From Ustilaginoidea virens (Eukaryota; Ascomycota; Sordariomycetes; Hypocreales; Clavicipitaceae): a stretch of 64,000 nt of DNA. The translations under genes were made by a program, and so were the position numbers. Shown here in pieces: positions 34,279 through 45,725 of this stretch. The notes under the pieces are model-generated. The model made no database searches. It saw nothing but the letters and a program-made list of their open reading frames with translations, and had not been told where the DNA came from. Location: the NCBI RefSeq assembly GCF_000687475.1, contig NC_057317.1, positions 2,294,001-2,358,000 of the forward strand, written 5' to 3'. How positions within the stretch are numbered: the stretch's first letter is position 1; every line of letters begins with the position of its first letter.

Positions 34279-35619
34279 TTAGTCCGCCTTGTGATAACGG
34301 GTGGCAACAAACGGCATCTTGCTGACAACACCCCTTCTCTTGCGTCCGCGCACCACTACGTCAAGCTCGGTACCAGCCTTGTGCCATCCATCTTGCACGT
34401 ATCCCATGGCAATGTTCTTGCCCAGTGTCGGGCTGGGAATCCCGCTGGTGATCTTGCCAACGGGTTTGCCGTCCTTCTCCACCTTGGCACCCTCCCGAGC
34501 CGGAGCGCCTTCGACCACAAACCCCACGCGGCGGACGTCGACCCCGGCGCCGCCCTTGCTCTTGGGCGTCAGTTGACGGATGATGCGCTCGGCACCGTGG
34601 AACCCCCCGGCCTCGCGGCGGTCCTTGGGAATCACCCACGCGAGCCCAGCCTCGACGGGGGTCGTGGCGTCATCCAAGTCGTTGCCGTACAGGCACATGC
34701 CGGCCTCGAGGCGGAGAGAGTCGCGAGCCCCGAGCCCGGCAAGCCGCAGGCGCTCAGGGCCAGCCACCTCGAGCAGAGACTCGACGGCGGGGGCTGTCGT
34801 CTCCAAAGCGGCATACAGCTTGCCATTGAACGAGATCTCGAAGCCGTCCTCGCCAGTGTACCCGCCGCGGCTAATCAAGACGGGGTGCGTCTTGCTACCG
34901 TCGGCCAGCCGGAGGTTCGCGTAGACGGCGTTGCCAAAGTAAAGCTTGTCCAAGTCGACCTCGCTCGCGAGGGCTTCCTTGAGAATCTCGGCGGCTTGCG
35001 GGCCTTGCAGGGCCACCAGGCCAGAGCGGTCCAGCCTCGTCCACTCAACGCCGCCGCCAAACTGGCCCAGCTGGTCGTCGAAATACTTGCAGTCCTTCTC
35101 GAAGCAGGCGCCGTTGGTGACGACGTAGTACTCGTCCTCGCCGATCCGGGTGATGACGGAGTCGTCCACTATGCCGCCCGTGACGGGCCACAGAAACGTG
35201 GTCAGCTTGCTCTGCATGATGCCCTGGTTGCGCCAGCCCGAAGGCGTCAGCTTCTCCAGGAACGCGGCAGCGTTGGGGCCCTTGAAGATGTGCTGGACCA
35301 TGTGGCTGACATCGAAGAGCGACGCGTGGCTGCGCGTAAAGTGGTGGGATTCGGCGAGCGAGGCGTCCGAGTACTGGACCGGCATGCTGTGGCCGGCAAA
35401 GGCTACCATCTTGCCGCCCTTGGCAACGTGCAAGTCATACAACGGCGTCTTCTTGAGATCTGATCCGGCCGCGTCGGAGGCATATCGGACGTCGCCGCGT
35501 CGCCGTTCGATCCCGGGTCGGGGCGCGGACATGGCCCTGGCGGCAGCCCCGGAGCGGCTGATGGCGAGTGAAGCGCGAACCCTGGGGGCTGCCCGCAACG
35601 CATTTCCGAATCCCTTCAT
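34279..35619 (-). CDS. GCV1: Aminomethyltransferase, glycine cleavage T-protein
   Basis: Intronless, 446 aa. T-protein of the mitochondrial glycine cleavage system: it takes the aminomethyl group from lipoyl H-protein, releases ammonia and forms methylene-tetrahydrofolate. The first 55 residues are Arg/Ser/Ala-rich without acidic clusters, fitting a mitochondrial presequence. Family motifs: LYDLHVAKGGKMVAFAGHSMP, LFDVSHM, GGIVDDSVI, GGYTGEDGFEIS, ARDSLRLEAGMCLYGNDLDD and TPVEAGLAWVIPK. The C-terminal domain ends with NIAMGYV...GTELDVVVRGRKR. The start chosen is the first ATG (MKGFGNALRAAPRVRA); the frame runs 36 codons further to a TTG. Upstream neighbour in the same direction is the V-ATPase H gene, with no shared function. 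Confidence 0.95.
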   Translation of the reverse strand: MKGFGNALRAAPRVRASLAISRSGAAARAMSAPRPGIERRRGDVRYASDAAGSDLKKTPLYDLHVAKGGKMVAFAGHSMPVQYSDASLAESHHFTRSHASLFDVSHMVQHIFKGPNAAAFLEKLTPSGWRNQGIMQSKLTTFLWPVTGGIVDDSVITRIGEDEYYVVTNGACFEKDCKYFDDQLGQFGGGVEWTRLDRSGLVALQGPQAAEILKEALASEVDLDKLYFGNAVYANLRLADGSKTHPVLISRGGYTGEDGFEISFNGKLYAALETTAPAVESLLEVAGPERLRLAGLGARDSLRLEAGMCLYGNDLDDATTPVEAGLAWVIPKDRREAGGFHGAERIIRQLTPKSKGGAGVDVRRVGFVVEGAPAREGAKVEKDGKPVGKITSGIPSPTLGKNIAMGYVQDGWHKAGTELDVVVRGRKRRGVVSKMPFVATRYHKAD

Positions 35620-35952
35620 CCTGGCCTTCAAGTCAAAAGTCAAGTTTGGGGTGGGCCAAGCCGGGTAGAGAGGGGAGGAAAGAAGGGGAGTGGCAATGGA
35701 GGGGGAGATCCTGGCCAAAGGGAGCAAAAGAAGAACAAGGAGAACAAGAGAGCGAAAGACGAATGGCCTCGGACCAAGGCAAAAGGCAAACCGGCGCCCA
35801 AGTGGGCAACGAGATTGATCAAATGAACTATCAAGTAAATTACTTGATCAAATGATCAATGGAGAAGGTCCTAGGTTTCAGGACCCGTGGTGGGTGGGGC
35901 TCGAGCGTCGGGTTATCCACGGATCCGCTCCCATCTCCGAGCGACGGCCAAG

Positions 35953-35998
<46 letters not shown>

Positions 35999-36208
35999 GA
36001 GGAGAATCTCATTACCTAATGGAACAGAACAAGCTCCCAGCTCCCAGCTCCCAGCTCGTACGACGGCGTGGCCCGATGCAAGCCGCCGGCAAAGTTTCAA
36101 ACTAATGTTGTCTGATGGCCCAGTCTGGTGCACGCAGACACGCAAAAGCAAAACAAAAGGAAAAGCAGCCCGTCCCATCTATCTGTACACACGCTCGCTC
36201 CCGCCGCT
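35620..36208. other. Spacer between T-protein gene and V-ATPase H gene
   Basis: Promoter of the T-protein gene plus the 3' region of VMA13. It holds a 41-A run (35956-35996) and a triple CTCCCAG repeat near 36035-36055. Confidence 0.55.
35956..35996 (+). repeat. Poly-A tract of 41
   Basis: Uninterrupted A run between the T-protein and V-ATPase H genes. Confidence 0.9.
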
Positions 36209-37486
36209 TCACATCTGCTCGAAGCTATACTTGAGCCAGCCTCCCAGTGCTCGCAGGCTCTCCCACCGCACATTTTCATCGTCGCTCTGCATCAGCTCCA
36301 TGACTCTGGTCTTGAGCCCAACTTTTTCCAGCTGGTACCGCTTCTCGGGGACTTCCTTGACCAGGCAGCCAATATCGTTGCAAGCAATGGCGAGGACTTG
36401 TTTATCACTGTCCCATGGCTTCTGCATAATCTCGGCGAGCTTACGAGGAAGCTCGCCATTCTCGTACTCGAGGATTTTCCTGGCATTTTCCGCCCAAAAC
36501 ACCTGGTTTCGATGGGGTGGCGACCAGCGGAGATGGCCAGAGTTCAGCTCTGCCACGTACTCATCAAACGTCGTCTTGGTCTTGGTGTATTCGTCGAGCA
36601 AGTCCTTGAGGCTCTGCATATCCTCCAGGAGGTCGGGGTCCGTCATGTGGCGGCTGCCCAGATTTTCCAGAAGGGCGGGAAGGCGAGCCAGAACCGCGGT
36701 GGGGAGAAGAGACGTCTGGTTCTTCTCCAGTAAGTTGTAAAGCGTAGACAGGATGAGCCTCGTAGTCTTCTCCTTTTGCGACAATCGCAATAGATGGGTG
36801 TAGAGCAGGATGATGTCGTACTCGCTGTTCAGATCAAGGGTTAGCATCCGAAATGGAAACTGGTCGTGCGTGCTAGCCACGACGGGTGGCACGACAGTCT
36901 TACTCGTTCAAATCGTCTCCAATGTCCTCGGCCTCGAAGCTGAGCTGCCACATGAGCAGGAGGACATGGTACAGAAGTTGAAGGCCCACGCCGCCTCCAA
37001 GAGACGCCTCGAATCCCACGTTGCGAACATTGACGTTGGCGCTCCACAGACTTGCGGCCGTGTTTGCGCCGCTTCCTATGCCAGCAGCCGCCCGAAGAAT
37101 CCCGACAAGGGGCGCAACGGTTTCGCTTCTTTGGTTCCAGAACTTGCCCCGCGATGCACGACCAAAGAGAAGGGCCGAGTATTGTTGGACCGCGATATCT
37201 TGCAGGCAGGCGTCGGCACTTTTGGCCAAGCCAGAGAGGTATGTTAAAAGCACGGGCAAAGCCTGATCAGTCGCCTTTGATTCGTCTCGGGCCAGAGAGA
37301 TGAGGCTCGTGAGAGCGTTGGACGTGAGTAATGGGATGGGGTCCTCTGCAGCGTCGGAACGAAGCAGAGGCAAGATGTGCTTGTACGGGTCGTCGGTGTT
37401 TTCGAACAAGGCCTTTGATAAGGAGGGAACAGCTGCGAAAACGGTGCAGATTACATGTCAGCAATAGGCACTCGGGGCATTTTCTT

Positions 37487-37526
<40 letters not shown>

Positions 37527-37919
37527 ATGGACAAGAGGTGAGGCAGGAGGGCGGTTTTTGTCGGCCATCCGCCCTCTGATGAGAGGTGAGGCTCCAAGGA
37601 GGGGAGACGGGTCCGTCGTACCTTGGAGAAGATCGGCCAGAAGCACCAAGAGATACTGGACGACATTGGCATGCTTGGCTGCCGATTCCAGCACGCTAGG
37701 TTGGCCAGGGCCGCCCACAAAGAGCAAGCGGTAGCCATCGAGATCACGTTGGACGAGCTCCCTCTGCTGCTCGGGCTTTTTCGCCTTGTCCACAGCGCGA
37801 ACCTTTGCATGTTGGTCTTCGGTCAGCGTGCCGGCTCTGACAGCTCCATCCCAGGGGATGGGCCTTTGCCGAATGTTGCTCAGCAGGGAAGCTAGATAGG
37901 TGGGCGGATCGAGGGACAT
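36209..37919 (-). CDS. VMA13: V-type ATPase V1 subunit H
   Basis: Three exons: 37622-37919, 36904-37432 and 36209-36824; joins restore LQAVPSL and LNDEYDII; 480 aa, the family's normal length. Subunit H is an armadillo-like helical-repeat protein that sits at the V1-Vo interface and is needed for ATP-driven proton pumping into vacuoles; it also silences free V1. Recognisable segments: N-terminal DPPTYLASLLSNIRQRPIPWDG, LLTYLSGL...QDIAVQQYSALL in the middle, and the conserved C-terminal domain HRNQVFWAENARKILEYENGELPRKL, ACNDIGCLVKEVPEKR and VRWESLRALGGWLKYSF. Intron 1 (37433-37621) contains a 34-bp A/T run. Intron 2 (79 bp) has the branch site GCTAAC. Confidence 0.95.
37489..37522 (+). repeat. 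Poly-A tract in VMA13 intron 1 (poly-T on coding strand)
   Basis: 34 A on the plus strand, thus a T run in the pre-mRNA, about 60 bp upstream of the intron's acceptor; it may act as an extended pyrimidine tract. Confidence 0.85.
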
Positions 37920-38342
37920 GCTGGCAGCGGAAGGAACTTTTTGTCGTCGTCGTCGTCGTCGAGGTAGGGAAGGCGGAGGGTGAGGCGGAGACGACGTGAG
38001 CAGGTGGATGGGATACTGCTCGTGAAAGACGAGACAGGAGGGCTTGTGTGGCGATGACGGGCCCCGTGGCGGTGACGGGCCTTTGGCAATGTGCTGAGGT
38101 AGGTTGCTTTTGCAGTCGTCAGTGATGGGCGCGGGTAGCTTTGGCCCGCGTCAAAGACTGGTGGAGTTCAATTGCCTCGACCTTTTGCTGTGCCGAAAGC
38201 TGGCTGCTGGCTGCTGGCTGCTGGATGCCCCGCCGCAGGCATGACGGGGCCTGAACCTTTAGGCCATGTCATGCGTATGTACTCCGTACCGCACGGAGCG
38301 TCAATGTATACGGCCGTATGCCCGTCATGTCGCATGTACATT
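37920..38342. other. VMA13 upstream region up to the retrotransposon
   Basis: Contains GTC/GAC repeats at about 37942-37960, a GCTGGCTGCTGG repeat near 38200-38225 and GTACTCCGTAC at 38279-38289. The last five bases, ACATT, are the target duplication of the Copia insertion, which therefore landed about 420 bp upstream of the VMA13 start. Confidence 0.6.
38338..38342 (+). repeat. Copia target-site duplication, left
   Basis: ACATT, same as 44157-44161. Confidence 0.85.
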
Positions 38343-38540
38343 TGTCAGAATGCACAGGGAAAATGCGATAAAATGCTTGATTGAAGGAACCAAGTCCTCT
38401 CTAAGAGACTTGTGTTCCCAGCTATTTATAGTGGGATAGGGGGTACCCCTAAGGGCTTACTGATCTAGGGAGAACTCGGCATATCCGACCTTGGATATGA
38501 CCGATATCCACATTACAGACAAGCCAATTTCCCTCCAATA
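38343..38540 (-). repeat. 3' LTR of the Copia element (left in window)
   Basis: 198 bp, same length as the other LTR and differing at six positions, all C/T or G/A. It begins TG on the plus strand; its other end reads TA where the partner has CA. Confidence 0.95.
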
Positions 38541-41500
38541 CACCCCCTCAGGATGTGCTTTCTCTAGGATATCCTGCTATATAGCTAAACTTAGTGCAAA
38601 GCAAGATAATAAGTAGAAATATCAATCTACTTAAAACGATGTGCACAAAATGATGGTGCTATTATTAAATAGGCTACCTGTATAGGGGTAAATTGGCCTA
38701 ATAGCACATATATAAAGTAAGAAAAATAGCAATAAACCGTAGATTCCAATTTTCTATAGGAAATAAGTGCAGCTGTTGAAAAGCCCCTTTCAATCTGATT
38801 TTTTAGGGCGTCTTTTGATCTTTATGAGGCTCTTCCTTACTACTAAAAATAATATCGTGAGACTACGGTCCGGCGTTGTAGGATCCCTTTAAAATAATGA
38901 GCCTAAGCTGCCGGCGGAAGATTTTAAATTTCTGGCCTATTAGGGGCTTTGTGAAACCGTTAGCAACTATATTGCCCGTTGGAACCTATATAATATCGAT
39001 CGTTCCTTTCTAAACCTTTTGGCGCAACTAATGGTGATGAATATCTATGTGATGAAGCCGTATTATAAGCTTAAAGAATTCCTCTTTTAATAGGCGAATG
39101 GTCTAGATGTTGTTGCATTAAATTGTAGGGATATCGGTATATAATTGGAGCCTAATTTCCTCGTATAATCTCTTGAAGGTGATGACCTCTTTTGCTGTGT
39201 GAGATATTGTAAGAAGCTCTGCCTCTATTGATAATATCGTAATAGTATCCTATTGACCCGATTTATATATAATCAGGCCGCTAAAGAGCTTAATTATATA
39301 GCCCTGACTGCTTTATTGCGTCGTGATATCGTCGGCATAGGAAGCATCAGAAAATGCCTTTATTTCTGCTATATTAGCCCGGAATTTTATCGTGGTATTC
39401 TTCTATGTGTAGCTATAGTCGAGTGCCTTCTTTACGGCTTGTAAATAGTTTGGACCTGGATTTTGAAGGAATCTTAATAGCTGTGATCTAATATAGCTTA
39501 GTTCAGGCCTTATAATTATAATTAGATATACCAACGAGCTTACTATTGATTAGTATCGCTTTATATTGTGTGGTTTAGCTATCCCATCGAATGCCTTAAG
39601 TCTTATAGTGTGTAGCGGGTGCTCCGGAAGGCGGTCCTTAGTATTATTAAACGCGGTAAGGTTATATTTTATCGCTAGCTTATTGAAGTAAGCCCTTTGT
39701 GTGAGCTATAACTTTCCGGCCGTATAGTTGCGAATAACCTTAATTGCTAGGAACCACTATAGCTCGCCGAGATTTTTGATCTTAAATGCTACTATTAATG
39801 CTATATAGAATGATTCGAATGCCTCTATCTGTGATTTATGATAAAGCATGACTAGGTTATTAATATAAAAGAATATAATAAGGAAGCTATTAATAAAGAT
39901 ATAGGGGTCCTTATAGACCTATTTGAAGCCTTATTGCAATAAGAATCGTAATAACTCTTTAAACTATAGTAGTAGAGACCTTCGAAGCCTATATAGGGTA
40001 TATAATAACCTGATGAATGTGAAACTATTGTGGAATCTATTGGGTTATTTGCAATAGATGGTCTTATTAAGTGGTGTATTAAGAAAGGCTGTGATGAAGT
40101 TATATTAGTGCGTTTCTAGGTTAAAGAAGTATATTAACGCTATAAGAAGCCGAAATGTTTGTGCTGTAAGCGCTACTGCCTGGGTATTATGAAGATTATA
40201 GGGTTATTGATTATTATGAATGCATAATCGTGCCTTATAACCGGTAAGGTACCTATTTTGGTCCCATTTATAGGTAAATACCTACTTTAGGTCTAATGGC
40301 TTGATCCGAGGGTCGATAGATGAATTATTTTATTGAATAATGTACCTAATCTCCTTATTTATGACTTTTGAATATTCTTCTTTTGTAGTAGCGATAAATT
40401 CTTTATATTTAGGGTGCTTCCTAAGCTCCCTTTATATCGCCGGCTCTTTAGGTATGTTTATAATATATAGTGCCTCTATTATAGCTAAAGGCTTCGCGAT
40501 AGAAGCTGCGAAAATATTGTGAGTATTTCCTTTGAGCTTTATAAAGAATATATTATCGAAGGGAGTAATCGGCTTAAGTTTATTATTAGGCTTAGGCGAA
40601 AATGGCGGGGATAGTAGTATCGCTTAAGCGATAGCTTCTTTAGGGTAGTCTATGACCTTGAGATTAATTTCTATTAGTTAAGGGGTATCGTTAGTGGCTT
40701 TATTTTATGCTTTTAGTGCCTATTTAATAATAGGATTGTTAGTAAAGATGTTTTTAATTGAATTCCCGGATGATATAAGTTTAAAGTCGTTAATAATAGG
40801 TGTTTCTTTAATATTACTAATGAGGCTATTTAGGGCCTCTTTTTATTGTTTAGAAATCGGTAAGTGGCGTTTATTTTGATAAAATATGGTCTTATCGAAT
40901 GTAATATAGCTTGAATTGAATTAGCAGCTTCTTTTCAATAAAGGCACCTAAATTAAGTATTAAGTGGTCGAGATATAGCCTGCTAAATACCTGATATAAG
41001 CTTTTTGATTGAGCTTTAGATCTTTCTATAATATCCTATTGCGAGTTATTATAAAAGCCTTACATCTATAGGCGTAGAGGTGGTGAATTTATGGACGAAT
41101 ATCTGCTGGTAAGTGCTTCTAAGCAGGCTTATTTTTATAGAGCTAAAGTTAAAGTATTTAAAGAGGTGACTTCTAGTTATTATAAGGTCTTTTTGACTTC
41201 CTAGGGCTTTGATTTAGCAAATATACTACTATTTCGGCTGTAATGGGCTATAACTCCTTAGGAAAGCCTACTTATATGTTAAGAAGGGCTATCTTCGTCT
41301 TTAATACCCCCTTAGAACGTTCAGTATAACCGTTCTGATATTAATAACTAAGGCTCGAATTTCGAATTATGATGCCTTTCCGCTTAGCTTCTTCCCGATT
41401 ATTATTAGTCTAAAGCGCCGTTTTATTATTAGAGATGACTATTGCGATCGCTATATCGTATAGGCGTAAAACCTGATTTTCGAAGATTAGCTAGTATCTA

Positions 41501-43958
41501 GGTAGGTCGGTCTTTCTAGGTATTATAAAAATGCACTTTATTCCTGTGAATCGGTAGGTAAATAATGCTATATATTTATTACCGTTAAAAGTAGTAGCTT
41601 ATAGAAATAGATCGAAAGAGACTACTTTAAAGGGTTCTTAAGGCATCGAGAGCTTGTGAGATGACTATAATATCTGCTTTACGATTTTTATGCTGCTATA
41701 AACCTTATAATTTAAAGCTTCTTTTTCCTTGGGTATCTATAATATATCCTTAAAGATACGATCTATCGAATCCCGACCTAAGTGCTTAAAACGTATATAC
41801 TAGATAGTATAAGGCGTTTTTATCGAAGTTTTGGGCTAGCGGCTATCTCTTCGAGCTAAATAGGCTTCGTTAATAATTAAGGCTTTATTTTGAGCCCTTG
41901 TGATGAATTTATCTATAGGCATATCGTTTCTACTACTTTAGTAGAGGATGTAGGGCCTTTCTTCCACCTAAGAAACTTAAAAGATAACTTTTTATTAACT
42001 ATTTTTCTGTAGGTAAATCTCGTCGACTTTATTATTCTAGAATAATCCTTTATTTCTTATCTTTTTTATAGCGAGAAGATTTACTATAATCGTCGGATTA
42101 TATAGAATATTAGTGAAGGTAATTGCCCTTCTATCCTATAATACGATTCGAATAAAGCTAATACCGAGGACTTTTAAAACACTATTATGAGTATTACGAA
42201 CGAAGTGCTTATTGATATTATAATCGATATTAGTGAACTACTTTATATTGTTGAAAATATGCGTTGAAGCGCTACTATTAAGTATAATACGAGACTTTAA
42301 AAGACCTAAATTATCTGGGTAAATTCCTATAGAAAGAATAGATATTGTAAATACCTTATCTTCCTTTTCTTTTTCTATTGATCTATTTTCTTCCTTATTA
42401 TTGTCGTTATTACTTTTGCCTTTACCCTTTTATTTATCTTGGAAGGCTTTAAATGCATTTTATACCTCTTTGGATTCCTTTTTTATCTTTTTATATGCAG
42501 CTTCCTGGCTTTTCTTGCTAATCCTGCCCTTTAAGTGGTTCGGAGCTATTGATAGAGTTAATATCTAATAATTCTTATAGTGAGGCCCCTTTACTATATA
42601 GGGCTTGCTATAGTATTTATAGGTCTTTTTCTCTATCGAAGATAAAGCCGAAGTATCGCTAGAAGCGGCTTGTAATGAAGGTTTAGTATTATCGGTTATA
42701 AATACTATATAACTACTACTAATTTTCCCCTTCTCTTCTAGCTCCTATTTCTGCTGAATATATTTAATAGTTATTAGAAAATCGAGATATTTATTTTATT
42801 CTTATACTTTTACTATTCGATTGAGGATTTTTTCCTTAAAGGCAGGATATTTTTGACGAAGAGCTTCTGCTAGCTATTTAGTAGGCGTATTCCTATTGAT
42901 AAGGATCGAGTCTATTCGTACTAATCGCTTATATAATGTGGAGATTTCGTTAAACTATTCCTCTATATTATACCTTCTAAGGTTATATCGTATAGCCTAT
43001 ATAAATTTTTCTTCGAGGTATTTACGGATAATAAGCTGAACCGGTCGTATACGTTCTATTAGATGTTGAATTTTTTCTCGAACGTTCCGATTGCCTGCTA
43101 CTAATATCTTATAGCTAGGGCTCAGTATTGATTTAAACTATGCTATATACGCTCAAAGATTCCGACTAAATATTGTATAACGGTCGTTCTAAATATTATA
43201 CTAAATATTGGCTTATTTTATCTATTCTGCAGTAGTAATATCACTAGGGCGTTATATCGGCTTGAAGTGGTAGTTTTCTTTAATATTCTTGATTTGCTGC
43301 GGCCGGATTATTCTTATTCTTACTAGGGGTGTTACCGATGATGCCCTAGCTGCCGTTACAGCTCTAGTATTTACAGAAGGGGTACGAACTGCAGCTTCTA
43401 TTGATAAATCGGCTATTGCTGCTGATATTAGTGTTGATGCTGATGCCTGCGTAGAATAGGTAGGTTTATCTAATTCCTATGCCGGCAGAAGGGGCATATT
43501 CAATATTGCCGAGCCCTTAGGATTAACGAATATCCAAATATCATCATCTAAAGCATGCTTTTGAATGTAATTATACTAGATATCCCAGTTATATCGGGAT
43601 ATCAGCTTAACTATTAGTTTGGAGCTATTATTAGTAATAGTACCTATTTTCGCTGATAATGATGTTTAGGGTACGAATTGATCTGACGAAAATAGCGGTT
43701 AAGATATCGGTTAGTTAATTCTTAAAGGAAATATCGCGACTTTCCGAATAGCCTCCTTTTTGATTAATAAGGCCATACGAGTATAATAGCAACGATACTT
43801 TTAAAGGATTTAATGGGGAATTTGGAGCTTGCTCAAATAGGATCTGTAAAATAGTAGCTTTTACAGCAAAATAAAGATAATAGTTGATCTTAAGGCTGGG
43901 CCATAAGGTAAGGGATAACAATAAGGTTTTTGTTGTGATATTTACGCAATTGCTACTA
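38541..43958 (-). pseudogene. Decayed Copia gag-pol
   Basis: No long frame survives. On the minus strand, fragments in several frames match Copia domains: gag_pre-integrase at about 41735-41800, integrase C-terminal core at about 41215-41360, reverse transcriptase with the catalytic pair changed from Asp-Asp to Asn-Asn at about 39835-39870, and RNase H at about 39140-39440. Many stops are TAG or TAA where CAG, CAA or TGG would be expected, and the pair change GAT/GAC to AAT/AAC is again G-to-A. This is the pattern left by repeat-induced point mutation. The 43715-43921 segment has a short open stretch near where gag would begin. I describe it only as a broken gene. Confidence 0.9.
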
Positions 43959-44156
43959 TATCAGAATGCATAGGGAAAATGCGATAAAATGCTTGATTGA
44001 AGGAACCAAGTCCTCTCTAAGAGACTTATGTTCCCAGCTATTTATAGTGGGATAGGGGGTACCCCTAAGGGCTTACTGATCTAGGGAGAACTCGGCATAT
44101 CCGACCTCGGACATGACCGATATCCACATTACAGACAAGCCAATTTCCCTCCAACA
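43959..44156 (-). repeat. 5' LTR of the Copia element (right in window)
   Basis: 198 bp, near-identical to 38343-38540. It contains the CTATAAATAG TATA-like box on the minus strand (44038-44047). Confidence 0.95.
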
Positions 44157-44161
44157 ACATT
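44157..44161 (+). repeat. Copia target-site duplication, right
   Basis: ACATT, same as 38338-38342. Confidence 0.85.
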
Positions 44162-45725
44162 CATTCGCAGTTGCTGCTAGACCCTCAGGTGCTCCATACC
44201 ACCATTGGCATTCCAGAGTACTCCGTACACTCGGACGAATTCTTCCGCACCCCATACACAACGGAGTGCAATGCAATGCCGTTAGATGTACGGAGTACGG
44301 AGTACGGAGCAGCAGGCGCTGCGTCACAAGTAGGGTAGGCGTTTCTCGCGCATGGCTCAGACCCGATTTGCTTTGCTTGCGCGGGTCAACGCAAAGCGCG
44401 GTGTGCTGCTTCCGCGTCTAGTCTATGCCCAATTGCCCGGTGAATTCCCCCTGCAGCAGCCAGGCATCTAGCACGATTATCTGTGACGCCGTGCTGGTGG
44501 CGATACCTTGGGTACGGAGTACGCCCAGCGCCTAATCCGTACTCTGCACTTTACGTACCCATGTACCAGGTAGGTAGGTACCTAGGTACCTAGGTACTCA
44601 ATTGTACACCCTACAGAACTTGCCTAATAGGTACATCTACCTAGGTACCTACTCGCCAAGCATGGGGTTGCGCAGGTTGGGCAGTGGGCGAAATCTGCAT
44701 CCCAGTCCATATGCGTAAAGGCAAAGCTGTGTTCGATTGCATGAGTAAATCCTGACGTCCATACAGGCTTCCCCGTCGTAGCCTGTCATGACCATGTGCG
44801 CTGAATGAAAGATGATGGTGGTGGTGGTGGTGGTGGTGGTGGTTTGGCAGAGTACGGAGTTGGCCGTAGGGCAAGACAAAACAAAGAAGTAAGAGTGGTG
44901 TGTTTTAAAAAAAAAAAAAAAAAAAAGAAGAAAGGAACAAAAAAAAAAAAAGAACAAGGAAAGAATAAAGACTGCGTTTATTCCACCAAGGAAAACCAGG
45001 AGCCAGAAATGGATGCTGGATGCTGGATGCTGGATGCAAGAGAGTGACAGGCATCAATTACCGCTTCTTTGTCCAGGTGGGGGTGCTGCTGGCTGCTGGC
45101 TTGGGGGGCGGCTGGGGGGAACCCGCCTGGGGTCAGTTAAAATATAAGCTATGTGTCGCCCCGCCTGGTCGCTCCTTGAAATGGAGGGGCTGGGCCAACC
45201 GCGACACCGCACGTCCACCAGCGCCCTAAGTTGGGAGGAGGTTGGGAATTGACATTGACTGCATGTGGACTGCTGGCATCTTTGACCCCCAGCCAGCTTC
45301 CAACATTGGCTTCGCCTTGCTTGCATCAATGGCTTAAATGCCAGCCTCTTGATGCGTGGCGCGCCCCAGCAGCTCCCTCCTTTTCCCTCTCTCTGCTCTC
45401 TGCTCTCTGCTCTCTGCTCTCTGCTCTCCTCCGTCTCCTCTTCTTCTTTCCCTTTGTGCAACATCCATATATCCATCAAAGGAAAACCGTCGTCTGGCAT
45501 TCTTCCACTCGGCTCGGGCTGCAACGTCCTGCTACCCTCCAAAACTTGAACGACGATCCCGCTCGCTCGCCCCTCCTAGTCCTAGGCCGAGAACGCTTGA
45601 GCGGCACGCGAAACCAGACTGACTAACCTGGCTAACCCAACACAGCCCGCATTCCAGTCAAGACCCCCCTCTCGCCGTCTGTCTGCCGCCATCTCCTCTA
45701 GTCGTCTTGGCGGGACCAGCCGACG
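44162..45725. other. Spacer with GTACGGA and CCTAGGTA repeats, upstream of membrane-protein gene
   Basis: Contains GTACTCCGTAC (44218-44228), three GTACGGA copies (44288-44309), GTACGGAGTAC (44512-44522), CCTAGGTA steps (44568-44598 and 44638-44650), (GGT)n (44817-44843), A runs, GATGCTG repeats near 45010-45038 and TCTCTGC repeats (45388-45428). The right end is the likely promoter of the 45726 gene. No gene seen. Confidence 0.55.

Larger units (their letters stand above)
38343..44156 (-). mobile_element. Ty1/Copia LTR retrotransposon, complete but decayed
   Basis: A 5,814-bp element with two 198-bp LTRs (38343-38540 and 43959-44156) and the 5-bp target duplication ACATT on both sides (38338-38342 and 44157-44161). 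It reads on the minus strand: LTRs run TGTTGGAGGG...TCTGACA in that sense, an LTR TATA box CTATAAATAG is present, and a polypurine tract (GAGGGGGTG, 38541-38549) abuts the 3' LTR. Decayed coding traces in Copia order: GAG-pre-integrase (KHLGRDSIDRIF), integrase (QNGYTERSKGVL), reverse transcriptase (FYINNLVMLYH, from FYVDDLV-type) and RNase H (SIEAELLTISHTAKEV). The interior is AT-rich and full of stops. It must be inactive on its own. Confidence 0.95.

Noticed and set aside
34198..35463. 421-codon plus-strand frame
   Set aside because: Antisense shadow of the GC-rich T-protein gene.
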